Assembly (NCBI GenBank): GCA_910575255.1 | Contig: CAJTEM010000009.1 | Coordinates: forward strand, 62,001 to 126,000 | Length of the DNA stretch: 64,000 bases | Reading direction: 5' to 3' | Origin: Lachnospiraceae bacterium | GTDB lineage: Bacteria; Bacillota; Clostridia; Lachnospirales; Lachnospiraceae | Shown here: in pieces, positions 48,859-58,457 of the stretch | How positions within the stretch are numbered: position 1 is the first letter of the stretch | How the letters are laid out: every line of letters begins with the position of its first letter | Made by a program: the position numbers and the translations under genes | The notes under the pieces: generated by a model | Databases searched by the model: none | Told to the model about the DNA's origin: nothing | Seen by the model: only the letters and a program-made list of their open reading frames with translations

Positions 48859-48984
48859 CTAATCCTCTTCGTCTTCCTCTTCCATCGCAATCACTGCTGC
48901 CGTGCTTGCCACAGTAGTCACAGTTGCCACTACCGCAAAAATAATAATCAGAAGCACTCCGCCCATAAAATACATTAACTCCAT
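48859..48984 (-). CDS. 41-aa single-helix membrane microprotein with acidic tail
   Basis: The predicted product starts MELMYFMGG, has one hydrophobic helix (about 8-33, VLLIIIFAVVATV...) and ends in EEEDEED. GAGGAGG is six to seven bases before the ATG, and a terminator follows the stop. It lies 57 bases after the HD-hydrolase gene and may be on its transcript. No known family was recognised; size and topology resemble small regulatory membrane peptides. Confidence 0.65.
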   Translation of the reverse strand: MELMYFMGGVLLIIIFAVVATVTTVASTAAVIAMEEEDEED

Positions 48985-49041
48985 GATGGTTCCTCCTCAC
49001 GCCTGAGTCTCAGTATAACACATCCTGTCCAAAAATTCAAC

Positions 49042-49623
49042 TTACGAATTCATCTCCGCATTAACCCCATCCTCACAGGAACGCATTGCCTCAATCGTCC
49101 TTGCAAACAGCTCATCCATCTCCCAGCCCAGGCGCTCCGCCCCCTGACGGATCACATCACGGGAGCAGCCCGCCGCAAACTTCTTGTCCTTGAATTTCTT
49201 CTTCAGGCTGGATACTTCCATATCCTTCGTACTCTTTGACGGACGCATCCGGGCCGCCGCACCGATCAGGCCAGTCAGCTCATCTGCAGCAAACAGAACC
49301 TTTTCCATCTCATGCTCCGGCTCAACATCGCTGCACAGCCCATAGCCATGAGAACAGATCGCATGAATCATATCCTCCCCCACTCCGCCGGCCAGCAGAA
49401 GCTCCGGGGCCTTTACGCAATGCTGCTCCGGATATTTCTCAAAATCAATATCGTGTAACAGCCCCACCTGCCCCCAATATTCCTCATCCTCCGCATATCC
49501 CAGCTCCTTCGCATACCAGCGCATCACACCCTCTACGGTCAATGCATGCAGAATATGAAACGGCTCCTGATTATATTCTTTTAACAGCGCCAATGCCTCT
49601 TTTCTGGTAATCTGGCTCTTCAT
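49042..49623 (-). CDS. HD-domain hydrolase
   Basis: This 193-aa protein has the HD signature LLHDIDFEKYPEQH (about 54-67), an upstream His (HALTVEGVMR) and a later His (ICSHGYG), which together form the metal site of HD phosphohydrolases. The substrate is unknown; nucleotides or phosphoesters are usual. It has AGGAGG before its ATG, and a membrane microprotein gene follows. Confidence 0.88.
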   Translation of the reverse strand: MKSQITRKEALALLKEYNQEPFHILHALTVEGVMRWYAKELGYAEDEEYWGQVGLLHDIDFEKYPEQHCVKAPELLLAGGVGEDMIHAICSHGYGLCSDVEPEHEMEKVLFAADELTGLIGAAARMRPSKSTKDMEVSSLKKKFKDKKFAAGCSRDVIRQGAERLGWEMDELFARTIEAMRSCEDGVNAEMNS

Positions 49624-49796
49624 CTTATGACTCCTCCTCTGTCAGGCAGCCATCCAGAGACTCCCCGCCCCCTGTGACACACGGATTGTCCCCCCATTTT
49701 ATGCTGCCGCTTCTTTGTATTTGAGATCCTGTCGTTTATTGTATAACATTTTTCCTGTTTTGTTAAGCTTTCTTCTTCTGAAAATGAAAAATAGAC

Positions 49797-49825
49797 TTGA
49801 TTTTTCAGGACTGTTATGTTAGAAT
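49797..49825 (+). promoter_or_regulatory. Promoter of tRNA-Gly(GCC)
   Basis: TTGATT and TAGAAT are separated by 17 bp, about 37 bases before the tRNA. Confidence 0.7.
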
Positions 49826-49861
49826 TATTTTCGTTACAGGAATCAATCAGATTGTGTATAT

Positions 49862-49934
49862 GCGACAGTGGCTCAGTTGGTGGAGTACGACCTTGCCAAG
49901 GTCGGGGTCGCGGGTTCGAGTCCCGTCTGTCGCT
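49862..49934 (+). tRNA. tRNA-Gly (anticodon GCC)
   Basis: A complete cloverleaf is visible: acceptor GCGACAG/CTGTCGC, anticodon stem CGACC/GGTCG with loop TTGCCAA, and T arm GCGGGTTCGAGTCCCGT. CCA is not encoded. Confidence 0.97.
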
Positions 49935-49952
49935 CTTTATTTTAATATTCAT

Positions 49953-49986
49953 GCGGATCTTCTGGAATCAGGAGATCCGCTTTTTC
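49953..49986 (+). terminator. Terminator of tRNA-Gly(GCC)
   Basis: GCGGATCT pairs with AGATCCGC, followed by TTTTTCTTTT. Confidence 0.9.
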
Positions 49987-49994
49987 TTTTGCGA

Positions 49995-50046
49995 AATTCC
50001 GGGAGGTATGCCCCGGTTCCCTCCCCCAAGGCATACCTCCCGAATT
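49995..50046. repeat. Intergenic inverted repeat
   Basis: AATTCCGGGAGGTATGCC is mirrored by GGCATACCTCCCGAATT with a loop rich in C. Its GGTATGCC/GGCATACC core resembles the GGTACGCC motif of the dispersed repeats. It lies between the tRNA and the end of the cell-wall-binding gene. Confidence 0.7.
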
Positions 50047-50136
50047 ACAAAAGCTTGCGTTTACCGCATTCCCCGAACAGCCCCCTTTTCAAGACTGAAT
50101 ATCTCTCTGTCCAGATTAAATGCCTCCCGTCATAAT

Positions 50137-51156
50137 TCACCTGTTAATGTAAATATCTACAATATCATTTTGAGTCAGAGAGTCATATGGAATCCCCACC
50201 TCAACAGAATTTCTGTCAAAATGTACGAGTATATCCCCCTCTTTTCCCCCTAAAGTATATCTCTTTTTCCCATTTACCAGAATATCAAGCCCGATATTCG
50301 TACTTTCATATCTGCCAGAACGCAAAACCGTATAGGTAATAATTAAATTAGGCGCTATCCCATTGAATTCCTGCATACCGACGGAATCATATCGAAGGGT
50401 TGTATACTCCCCGATCTTTCCTCCTCTGTAATGAATTTTACAAGGAATTGTAATAAGACTTTTGCCTTGAAGAAATGACAAAGAATCCTCTTTGACATTT
50501 GTCGTATGATTCAGCGTATAACCCGTCGACGCTCCATCCGCCCCTACATACATCCCATCAGGAGTTACTGTGTCTGTGAGCATCTTTCCGGATTCTGACA
50601 AATAATATTGATTGCCATTTGATTCAATCCATAAATTTTTGAGCATAAAGCCGTACGAATCTAAATAGTACCACGCAGAATCCGAATCATCAAAAAACCA
50701 TCCTGTTTTCAACTCTCCGTCACTATCACGGTACATCCATCGGCCGCTGTCTTCACGATATATCCATTTCCCCTTCTCCTGTTCCAGCCCGGACTCCTCC
50801 ATGCCCCCATCCGGACTCAATTCAACAGTAAGTTTAATGGCCCCGTTTTCCCGGTCTACGGCTGCGGTTATATATTTTGCTCCGTATATTTCAGCTTCTT
50901 TTATGCTTATCGTCGAAAACCGATATCCCTCTTCCGGGAGAATATAAACCGTTAGCTGAGAAGAGTTGAATTCATATGATTTAGATTCAACAAAGCAATG
51001 CGGGGTATACAGATTGATACTTATGTCTTTCGTTTCCGATACCCGGCTGGGATAGAAGAACTCTATTTCCAGATTGCGCAGGCTTTCTGTGGCGTATGAC
51101 CGAAAGCCAAATGTTAGCATCAAAAAACACACAAAAGATACCAATAACCTTTTCAT
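50137..51156 (-). CDS. Secreted protein with cell-wall-binding repeats
   Basis: This 339-aa protein has a signal peptide (MKRLLVSFVCFLMLTFGFRS...). An N-terminal beta domain follows, then choline/glucan-binding type repeats (about 130-205; GRWMYRDSDGELKTGWFF, SAWYYLDSYGFMLKN, NQYYLSESGKML), and a beta-rich C-terminal domain of about 130 residues. Such repeats bind teichoic acid choline or glucans. ATG 51156 follows GAGGAG. The gene is more AT-rich than its neighbours and sits between tRNA genes, which suggests later acquisition. The function of the end domains is unknown. Confidence 0.85.
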   Translation of the reverse strand: MKRLLVSFVCFLMLTFGFRSYATESLRNLEIEFFYPSRVSETKDISINLYTPHCFVESKSYEFNSSQLTVYILPEEGYRFSTISIKEAEIYGAKYITAAVDRENGAIKLTVELSPDGGMEESGLEQEKGKWIYREDSGRWMYRDSDGELKTGWFFDDSDSAWYYLDSYGFMLKNLWIESNGNQYYLSESGKMLTDTVTPDGMYVGADGASTGYTLNHTTNVKEDSLSFLQGKSLITIPCKIHYRGGKIGEYTTLRYDSVGMQEFNGIAPNLIITYTVLRSGRYESTNIGLDILVNGKKRYTLGGKEGDILVHFDRNSVEVGIPYDSLTQNDIVDIYINR

Positions 51157-51277
51157 ATATTTTCTCCTCACGATAATCAATTACCTCTATTGGCGGGCTT
51201 CTTCTAAAAATAGTTATCCTTTACTCCAAACATACATTCCTGCGGTACTTTATTTCATAAGACAAATTTCTCGTAAA

Positions 51278-51304
51278 ACAAAAAGCCCTCAATTCCAAGG
51301 GCTT
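51278..51304 (-). terminator. Terminator of the tRNA-Phe/tRNA-Gly operon
   Basis: On the minus strand AAGCCCT pairs with AGGGCTT, followed by TTTGTTTTA. Confidence 0.85.
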
Positions 51305-51308
51305 CATA

Positions 51309-51379
<71 letters not shown>

Positions 51380-51433
51380 GCACTTTTTCATTATACTATA
51401 AACCAATGAAAATTTCAACTATATTTTTGAAAA

Positions 51434-51506
<73 letters not shown>

Positions 51507-51523
51507 TTCTTACCGCTTTCCAC

Positions 51524-51552
51524 ATCTTACCCCATAATCCGAATTTTGTCAA
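51524..51552 (-). promoter_or_regulatory. Promoter of the tRNA-Phe/tRNA-Gly operon
   Basis: On the minus strand TTGACA and TAAGAT are separated by 17 bp, about 18 bases before the tRNA-Phe 5' end. Confidence 0.8.
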
Positions 51553-51591
51553 TACCCAAACTCACACAGTTTACGGTTTACGGCAAGAGCG

Positions 51592-51851
51592 AGTTACTGT
51601 TCACACCCAATGTCAGAAAGTTAAGTTGTTCCAAAAGGTACGCCAAAGAAACGGGGAGAGCAGCCATTGGAAAGGGATATTCATTTCGAGACCGGTAAAT
51701 TCCAGCTCTGGAAAAAGGGTTCCCCGGCTTGCGTTTGCAGGATGCCTAGAAACTCTTAGCAGATTTCTGCAAGCTTAGAGTTTCTGCATCCGAAACCCGC
51801 AAGCCGGGGAAGCCTTTTTCCAGAGCGTATCTCTTGGAAAAGAGGAAAACA
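51592..51851. repeat. Dispersed GGTACGCC mosaic repeat, copy F (longest)
   Basis: The order is CACCCAATGTCAGAAAGTTAAG, GGTACGCCAAAGAAACGGGG, GAGCAGCCATTGGAAAGGG and then a roughly 120-bp palindrome. Its outer arms are CTCTGGAAAAAGGGTTCCCC and GGGGAAGCCTTTTTCCAGAG; its inner arms are AGAAACTCT and AGAGTTTCT. It fills the gap between tRNA-Phe and the GH13 gene. Confidence 0.8.
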
Positions 51852-51853
51852 CC

Positions 51854-53917
51854 TCACGCCCTCCCCCCAATCGAAAGCAGAATCCCTGCCCCGCCAGGCA
51901 GCTCCAGAGAAATCTTACCGTCCTTCACCTCATAGCTCTCCATCCCGGCATTATAACCATCCGCCCGAGTCAGCATCAGACGTACCATCTTCTGGCCGTC
52001 CGCCACCCCGAGCTCCCAGACCGGCAGCTCCAGCCAGCGCGCCTCATCCGCATTATTCAGAGCTATCGCACACTTATTGGCGCCTCTCATACGTCCATAG
52101 GCAATCAGATGCCTGTCCTGCAAAAGCTGCTTTACGGAACCCCGCCGCAGCGCCGGAAGCGCCTTGTGAAGGGTAATCATATAACGATGGAACTCAATGA
52201 GCTCATAATCCTCCTGCCCCCAGGGATAGGTTCTTCTGCTGTCCGGATCCGTCCAGCCGCACACCCCTGCCTCATCTCCGTAATACAGGGTCGGCGCCCC
52301 CGGCCAGGTCATCTGCACCAGCACCGCTTCCCGCAGCACATGCTTGCGGACTCCCGCATTCGCCATCTCTGCGCCCGCACTGCCGATTCTGCCAACGGTC
52401 CGGTTCGTACGGGTGAGAAATCGGCTGTGGTCATGGTTGGACAGCTGATTCATCGCCACCATCAGGGAGGGAGTCTGCATCCGGCTCATATGGTATTTCA
52501 TCGTCCGGAAGAACCAGTCCCCGTCTCCCAACAGATCGCCATTATACTCATCGCTGTGCTTTTCCATCCCTGTCAAAAACCAGGTCAGCGGCTCCATAAA
52601 CGCATCATAATTCATAACCGTATCCCACTGGTCTCCCTGCAGCCAGCTTCCGGGATCTCCATAATGCTCCGCCAGAATGATCGCTTCCGGATTCGCTTCT
52701 TTCACCTGTCTGCGGAAATCCCGCCAGAACTGATGATTGAACTCACTGCTGCGTCCCAGATCGGCCGCTACATCCAGACGCCAACCATCCACACAATACG
52801 GCGGCAGTACCCATTTACGGGCAATCTCCATGATATACTGATACAGCTTGAGCGAATCCTCATAATTCAGCTTGGGAAGAGTATCATGCCCCCACCATCC
52901 GTCATAATGCGTATTATACGGCCACTCCTCCTCATAGAAACGGAAAAAGGACCGATAAGGGCTGTCCTCTGATTCATAGGCCCCTGGCTCATACTTCCCC
53001 TGACGGGCATAGATCAGCTCTCGATCCAGCCACTTGTTAAAAGATCCGCAATGATTAAATACCCCGTCAATGATCACCTTCATCCCCCGCTTATGAACTT
53101 CTTCCATAAATCGGGCAAAAAAGGCATCGCTGGCCTCCAGATTCTCCTGAGAAGCTGTCCGAATCTGATAACGGGTAGCCTGATCATTATTGGCGGCATC
53201 CTCTGCCACCAACTCTCCGCCATCCTTTACGATCACACCATAATGAGGATCAATGTGGTCATAATCCTGAGTGTCGTATTTGTGGTTAGACGGGGAGACG
53301 AACAGCGGATTAAAATAAATTACCTCTATTCCCAAATCCTGCAGATAATCAAGCTTATCCCATACCCCCTGCAAATCCCCGCCATAAAAGCATCCCACAT
53401 CCATGGTGGATGGATTCCTTCCCCAGTCCTCCACGCGGTAGACCGGACGTCCGATATATACATATTCACAAGACTGTACATCATTCCCGGCATCTCCCCG
53501 ACAAAAACGATCCACAAAAATCTGATATATCACGGCTCCCTTTGCCCACTCCGGGGTATGGAATCCCGGAGTAATACGAAATGCATGGCAATCCTCATGT
53601 GCATCTACCGCACCCAGCCGATTAAAAAAGCAGCTTTCCTCTCCCCTGACTACTTTAAAATGATAGCGCCTCGGCCTCTTATCTGCTACAATCACATATT
53701 CGTAATAATCAAACCTGCCAACGGATGATACCTTGAGCATCCGGGCCTCAAGTTTTCTCTCTTCCTCTACATAGTAGACACGATCTGCATTGTCTCTTTC
53801 TGTCCGGAACCGCAATACTACCCGGTCTCCGGCATCTGGCTCCTCTGGTCTCCGGTAATCCAGTGTCTCGTCTGTAAAAAGTGCACGCCGATTCAATTCT
53901 GTCATTCGCTCGTCCAT
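51854..53917 (-). CDS. GH13 alpha-glucosidase/neopullulanase-type enzyme
   Basis: This protein of about 687 aa hydrolyses alpha-glucans or maltodextrins in the cytoplasm; no signal peptide is seen. An N-terminal beta-sandwich (about 1-115) is followed by the (beta/alpha)8 barrel with all four GH13 regions: GVFNHCG, WRLDVAADLGR (nucleophile Asp), IILAEHYGD (acid Glu) and LSNHDHSRF (stabilising Asp). A C-terminal beta domain ends it. ATG 53917 was chosen over an open TTG at 53941, because it begins the conserved MDERMTELNRRALF. The fold suggests neopullulanase or maltogenic amylase rather than debranching. Confidence 0.92.
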   Translation of the reverse strand: MDERMTELNRRALFTDETLDYRRPEEPDAGDRVVLRFRTERDNADRVYYVEEERKLEARMLKVSSVGRFDYYEYVIVADKRPRRYHFKVVRGEESCFFNRLGAVDAHEDCHAFRITPGFHTPEWAKGAVIYQIFVDRFCRGDAGNDVQSCEYVYIGRPVYRVEDWGRNPSTMDVGCFYGGDLQGVWDKLDYLQDLGIEVIYFNPLFVSPSNHKYDTQDYDHIDPHYGVIVKDGGELVAEDAANNDQATRYQIRTASQENLEASDAFFARFMEEVHKRGMKVIIDGVFNHCGSFNKWLDRELIYARQGKYEPGAYESEDSPYRSFFRFYEEEWPYNTHYDGWWGHDTLPKLNYEDSLKLYQYIMEIARKWVLPPYCVDGWRLDVAADLGRSSEFNHQFWRDFRRQVKEANPEAIILAEHYGDPGSWLQGDQWDTVMNYDAFMEPLTWFLTGMEKHSDEYNGDLLGDGDWFFRTMKYHMSRMQTPSLMVAMNQLSNHDHSRFLTRTNRTVGRIGSAGAEMANAGVRKHVLREAVLVQMTWPGAPTLYYGDEAGVCGWTDPDSRRTYPWGQEDYELIEFHRYMITLHKALPALRRGSVKQLLQDRHLIAYGRMRGANKCAIALNNADEARWLELPVWELGVADGQKMVRLMLTRADGYNAGMESYEVKDGKISLELPGGAGILLSIGGRA

Positions 53918-54028
53918 ATTTAAAAAACATCCTCTCAGCAATGTCTTAACTTCAAAACTCTGGTGTTTTCTATTTTAAATGATCCTGGCCCAAGTTACAA
54001 CCTGTTTCTTCATTTTCTTTTGCAAAGT

Positions 54029-54058
54029 GAAAGAGCCGACGGGGTAGTCGGCTCTTTC
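54029..54058. terminator. Perfect 12-bp hairpin downstream of ftsH
   Basis: GAAAGAGCCGAC pairs perfectly with GTCGGCTCTTTC around GGGGTA. It lies in the 333-bp gap between ftsH and the GH13 gene. A TATAAT on the minus strand near 54128-54133 could drive a short RNA ending here. Nothing else was recognised in the gap. Confidence 0.6.
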
Positions 54059-54250
54059 AGGAGAAGGTATTTCGTTTCTTATGGGGTGTAGCAAAAACTA
54101 TATAATGTATTGGGGGGTTACGTCTATTATAATATCATAACTCAGCAAATAAGTGTGCACAAACATGCACAAATTCAAGAAATTATTTTGTGCAAAATCA
54201 CATTCCATTGAGTTCCTTTTTCTCCGAAACGCAGGATTTTTTCACAACAT

Positions 54251-56068
54251 TCATACCTCTGCCTCAAATAATGCCTCGAATTCCGGCTGTCCGATCTTCT
54301 CCTTCTCAATCAGCAGGTCACAGCATTTATCCAGAACCGAATGGTGTTCCAGTATAATCTCCTTTGCCTTCTGATAGCACTCGTCAATGATTCTCTTTAC
54401 CTCCGCATCGATCATTCCGGCCACGCCCTCTCCGTAGCTTCTCGCATGTGCCAGATCCCGCCCGATAAATACCTCATCACCGTCACTGTCATAATCGATC
54501 ATACCCACAGCCTCCGACATTCCGTACTTTGTCACCATGGCACGGGCAATCTTACTGGCCTGCTTGATATCCTGAGAGGCTCCGGTCGTCACATCCTCAA
54601 AAATGATCTCCTCTGCGATTCTCCCGCCAAGAGAAACCATAATGTTCTGCAGCATCCTGCCCTTGGTATTGAACATCTCATCCTCTCCCGGTAAGGGCAT
54701 GGTATAGCCCGCGGCTCCGATTCCTGTCGGAATAATAGAAACCGTATGCACCGGTCCCACATCCGGCAGCACATGGAACAAAATCGCATGGCCTGCTTCG
54801 TGATAAGCGGTAATCCGTTTCTCTTTATCCGAGATCACCCGGCTTTTTTTCTCTGCTCCGATCCCCACCTTTACAAAAGACTTCTCAATATCTGCCTGCA
54901 CGATAAAAGCCCGGTCACTTTTTGCGGCATTGATGGCCGCCTCATTCATCAGGTTCTCCAGATCCGCCCCTGTAAAACCAGAAGTCGTTCTTGCCACCCG
55001 CGCCAGATCTACATCCTCTGCCAGCGGCTTTTGACGGGAATGAACCTTTAAGATCTCCTCCCGGCCTTTCACATCCGGACGTCCCACAGCCACCTTGCGG
55101 TCAAAACGTCCGGGCCTTAAGATCGCCGGATCCAGAATATCCACCCGGTTGGTTGCCGCCATAACAATAATGCCCTCATTGACACCAAAGCCGTCCATCT
55201 CTACCAGCAGCTGGTTCAGTGTCTGTTCCCTCTCGTCATGTCCTCCGCCCATACCAGTTCCCCGTCGGCGTGCCACGGCATCAATCTCGTCAATAAACAC
55301 AATACAGGGGGCATTCTTCTTCGCATCCTCAAAAAGATCTCTCACCCGGGATGCCCCCACCCCGACGAACATCTCCACAAAATCCGATCCGGAAATGCTG
55401 AAAAAGGGAACTCCCGCCTCTCCGGCCACAGCTTTCGCCAACAAAGTCTTACCGGTTCCCGGAGGGCCGACCAGAATCACCCCCTTGGGAATCCTGGCTC
55501 CCACACTGGTGTATTTCTGAGGATTGCGGAGAAAATCCACCATCTCCTCCAGATCCTCCTTCTCCTCCTGCAATCCAGCCACATTCTTAAAATTCACCCT
55601 GCTGTTATGTGTCATGCGGGCACGGCTCTTGCCGAAATTCATCATCCGGGAATTCGCTCCTCCGCCCGCGCTGGCCCGCATATTCATCATAATGATTAAT
55701 ACCACGGCCATAGCCACGGATAATCCCACTGGCAGAATCACGCTCAGCCAGTAATTACCCTGAGGGACATTATTCATCAGATAGTCAATATTCTTTGACT
55801 CCAGAAGCTCTCTGGCCTCATTGACATCCGAAACATAGACAGTAAATTCCTGGTCATCGAGCTCAAATATCACCTCTCCGGTGGGCGTCTGTTCATTCTG
55901 GTTGATCATCACCCTGCTGATCGTCTCATTCTCCAATACCTGCAGAAAGGACTGATGCGTCAGGCGCTGCTGACTGCCTCCCTGCAGTGCCTGAGTGAAC
56001 CAGAGCATTGCCACCAAAAGCAATGCCACCAGAAGAACTCCGGTCCCTCTAAACGACTGTTGTCTCAC
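54251..56068 (-). CDS. ftsH: ATP-dependent zinc metalloprotease FtsH
   Basis: This 605-aa membrane-bound AAA+ protease degrades misfolded membrane proteins and some regulators. It has two membrane helices (about 8-27 and 106-128) around an external domain, Walker A GPPGTGKT, Walker [10 protein letters not shown], the second region of homology and the zinc motif HEAGH. It ends the tilS-hpt-ftsH run, the usual Firmicutes order, 18 bases after hpt. Confidence 0.97.
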   Translation of the reverse strand: MRQQSFRGTGVLLVALLLVAMLWFTQALQGGSQQRLTHQSFLQVLENETISRVMINQNEQTPTGEVIFELDDQEFTVYVSDVNEARELLESKNIDYLMNNVPQGNYWLSVILPVGLSVAMAVVLIIMMNMRASAGGGANSRMMNFGKSRARMTHNSRVNFKNVAGLQEEKEDLEEMVDFLRNPQKYTSVGARIPKGVILVGPPGTGKTLLAKAVAGEAGVPFFSISGSDFVEMFVGVGASRVRDLFEDAKKNAPCIVFIDEIDAVARRRGTGMGGGHDEREQTLNQLLVEMDGFGVNEGIIVMAATNRVDILDPAILRPGRFDRKVAVGRPDVKGREEILKVHSRQKPLAEDVDLARVARTTSGFTGADLENLMNEAAINAAKSDRAFIVQADIEKSFVKVGIGAEKKSRVISDKEKRITAYHEAGHAILFHVLPDVGPVHTVSIIPTGIGAAGYTMPLPGEDEMFNTKGRMLQNIMVSLGGRIAEEIIFEDVTTGASQDIKQASKIARAMVTKYGMSEAVGMIDYDSDGDEVFIGRDLAHARSYGEGVAGMIDAEVKRIIDECYQKAKEIILEHHSVLDKCCDLLIEKEKIGQPEFEALFEAEV

Positions 56069-56086
56069 TTAAAGTTGCCTCCTCAC

Positions 56087-56611
56087 TTACAGCTCTACCA
56101 CTCCGATATATGGCAGATTCCGGTATTTCTGCGCATAGTCAAGTCCGTAGCCCACCACAAATTCATCCGGAATCGAGAAGCAGGTATAATCCACCTTGAC
56201 CTGTTTCTTCACCCGCCGCTCCGGCTTATCGAGCAATGTGCACAGGCGGATACTGGCCGGCTCCCGCTGCCGCAGCACCTCAATCAGGTAAGAAAGCGTT
56301 CTGCCGGAATCGATAATATCCTCTACAATCAGCACATCCTTATCCTTCAGAGATTCATCCAGATCCTTGACAATGCGGACAACACCGCTTGATTTGGTAT
56401 CGTCCCCATAGCTGGACACAGACATAAAATCCAGACTGACCGGCACGGTCAGACGCTTTGCCAACTCACAAGTAAAAAACACACCGCCCTTTAAAATACA
56501 GATCATATGAATCGCTTTCCCTTCATAATCTCTGCTGATCTGCGCTGCAATCTCACTGATTCTGCGGTTCACTTCTTCTTCTGACAATAATACCCGGATC
56601 TTATCTGCCAT
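56087..56611 (-). CDS. hpt: Hypoxanthine phosphoribosyltransferase
   Basis: This 174-aa purine salvage enzyme makes IMP and GMP from free bases and PRPP. The PRPP loop VLIVEDIIDSGRTLSYL, the early CILKGGVFFTCEL and the base-binding Lys-Val-Asp-Tyr region (VKVDYTCFSIPDEFVVGYG) are present. The start overlaps the tilS stop by 11 bases. Confidence 0.97.
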   Translation of the reverse strand: MADKIRVLLSEEEVNRRISEIAAQISRDYEGKAIHMICILKGGVFFTCELAKRLTVPVSLDFMSVSSYGDDTKSSGVVRIVKDLDESLKDKDVLIVEDIIDSGRTLSYLIEVLRQREPASIRLCTLLDKPERRVKKQVKVDYTCFSIPDEFVVGYGLDYAQKYRNLPYIGVVEL

Positions 56612-58193
56612 ATGCTTTTCCTCCGTAAAAATCTACCTGCAATATCGTGTGTGTCGCTTCTCTAATCTTATAATATTCACTGATCCGATATCCGACCACC
56701 CAAAGCACCTGATTTCCTTCCGTCAGAACGGGAATCCTGTCCCTCTGTTCCCGTAAAATCTTCTCGTCGATCAGAAATCGGTTCAGTCGCTTACGCCCTC
56801 CTCCCGGCAAAATCAGAAAATCTCCTGACTGCCGGCATCGAATTGATAGCGTATCTTTTATTCTATCATAATCAAACCATTTCGTATACTCCTTTTTGGG
56901 AATTTCTGCTCCTTTCTCCCGAAAAAACACCCGAAATTCCCAGTCTCCGAACCGAACCGACTCTTGCCCTGGCATCGGCAGACTCACCGACATCTCTTCC
57001 AGGCACCGTTTTTCCTGATTACACTCCAGGCAAAGATCCTGATAGGTTCTCACCGCCCGAAGATCCCCTGGCAGATCACAGCGCCCTCCGACTGCCCCCT
57101 CGGCCAACCTGCCGATCTGCCGGATATGCTTTGCGGTAATATCCTTTTGCCCAGGGGCTGCCAGTCCCAGCATATGCCGGATCAGATAAGAACGAATCAG
57201 CTGCTCCTGAGCCAGAAACCCCTCCCGGTCAATCATCACGCGCTCCCTCCGACCATCTTCCCGGGCTTCCACACGCCCGTACTGTCTCCACACCATATCC
57301 GCCTGACATTCCAGATATTGATCTGCCTGCCCCAAAAGCTCTCCTGCATGCAGCAGATTCTCCACTGCCCGAACATTGATGTGCTCTGTCATATAGGGAA
57401 TCAGCTCATGGCGAATCCGGTTTCGGGTATACGCGCCAGAGTTATTGCTCGAGTCCTCACACCAGCTCCAGCCAGAATCCCGAAGATATGTCACGATCTC
57501 ACTCCGCCGGACTCCCAAAAGCGGCCGGATCCGGTTTCCCTGCACTGCCTTCATCCCTGACAGCCCCCGCAGCCCGCTCCCTCTCAGCAGATGGTGCAGA
57601 ATCGTCTCCGCATTATCATCCTGATGATGCGCCACAGCAATCCACACCGGTCTGCTCACGCTGCACTTCTCCCGACTCCGTTTTGCCTCCCCTTCTTCAT
57701 CCGCCTTCTCACCTTCTGCCTGCCCTGACTTTCTCTCCGTGTCCTGCCCCGCCCTTCTCCCGGCTTCCTGCTCTGCACTTCTCCCTGCCTCCTGCTCTGC
57801 ACTTCTCTCTGCCTCCTGCTCTCCCCTTCCCTCCGCTTCCTGCTCCCATCGCCCGGCGGCCTCTTCCAGAGCCTCATAGCGCAGAATCCTTCCTGCCTCC
57901 TCCTCCGAAAGCCCCCTCCTGTCCGCATATTCCCGTACATTCCGGTACACCACCTCCAGCGGCACTCCCACCCTTTTACAAATTTCCCTCACAAACTCAG
58001 CATCTTGGTCTGCCTCTCCCCCCCGCAGCCCGTGATGCACATGCACCGCCCTCAGCCTCAAATCGATCTGGTTCTCAGTCAATACCTTCAAAAGACATAC
58101 CGAATCCGCGCCCCCTGACACTGCTATCACAATTCGGTCACCCGCCTGCAGCATCTTCGTCTCTCTGACAAAATCCCACACCTTTGTCCACAT
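56601..58193 (-). CDS. tilS: tRNA(Ile)-lysidine synthetase with a repetitive insertion
   Basis: This 530-aa enzyme converts C34 of the CAU-anticodon tRNA-Ile to lysidine, changing its decoding from AUG to AUA. The PP-loop SGGADS (26-31), HVHHGLRGGEAD and HHQDDNAET (189-197) are intact, as are the C-terminal domains. Between the first and last of these lies an unusual insertion (about 113-180) of eight-residue units such as RSAEQEAG, rich in Glu, Arg, Gln and Ala. The DNA there is a degenerate 24-bp tandem repeat. It lies upstream of hpt as in Bacillus. Confidence 0.95.
   Translation of the reverse strand: MWTKVWDFVRETKMLQAGDRIVIAVSGGADSVCLLKVLTENQIDLRLRAVHVHHGLRGGEADQDAEFVREICKRVGVPLEVVYRNVREYADRRGLSEEEAGRILRYEALEEAAGRWEQEAEGRGEQEAERSAEQEAGRSAEQEAGRRAGQDTERKSGQAEGEKADEEGEAKRSREKCSVSRPVWIAVAHHQDDNAETILHHLLRGSGLRGLSGMKAVQGNRIRPLLGVRRSEIVTYLRDSGWSWCEDSSNNSGAYTRNRIRHELIPYMTEHINVRAVENLLHAGELLGQADQYLECQADMVWRQYGRVEAREDGRRERVMIDREGFLAQEQLIRSYLIRHMLGLAAPGQKDITAKHIRQIGRLAEGAVGGRCDLPGDLRAVRTYQDLCLECNQEKRCLEEMSVSLPMPGQESVRFGDWEFRVFFREKGAEIPKKEYTKWFDYDRIKDTLSIRCRQSGDFLILPGGGRKRLNRFLIDEKILREQRDRIPVLTEGNQVLWVVGYRISEYYKIREATHTILQVDFYGGKAYGR
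57654..57857. repeat. Degenerate 24-bp tandem repeats inside tilS
   Basis: On the + strand units of the form CCTGCTCTGCACTTCTCCCTG recur, clearest at 57765-57840. Each 24-bp unit adds eight residues to the protein and keeps the frame. Confidence 0.7.
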
Positions 58194-58312
58194 CCTCGCT
58201 CTCCCTTCTCCTGTCAGTCCTTTTTCCCATTCCTCCTGCCTACACTATACCCCCATCTCCCGTCTCACGCAAGACTTCCCTAAGATTTTCTTTTCCTTCT
58301 GTGTGGTGTGAG

Positions 58313-58440
58313 ACTCCAAAAAATACGCCAAGAAAACGGGGAGGGAAGCAACCGTAAAAATCCACAGACCATTTCCGGTTGCTTCCCTCCCCGTTTTCTT
58401 GGCGTACCCTTCAGAAACACTTAGCTCAAACTTACTGATA
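58313..58440. repeat. Dispersed GGTACGCC mosaic repeat, copy G (perfect inverted repeat)
   Basis: Two 30-bp arms, 58325-58354 and 58376-58405, are perfect complements (ACGCCAAGAAAACGGGGAGG... against ...TTTTCTTGGCGT). The TTCAGAAACACTTAGC and AAACTTACTGATATTGCC blocks follow, as in copy A. It lies just after the spoIIE stop and may end its transcript. Confidence 0.8.
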
Positions 58441-58457
58441 TTGCCTCGAATCCCTCT

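Noticed and set aside
57656-57940. Frame with Gly/Arg/Glu repeats inside tilS
   Set aside because: It is a shadow of the tilS tandem repeat in another frame.
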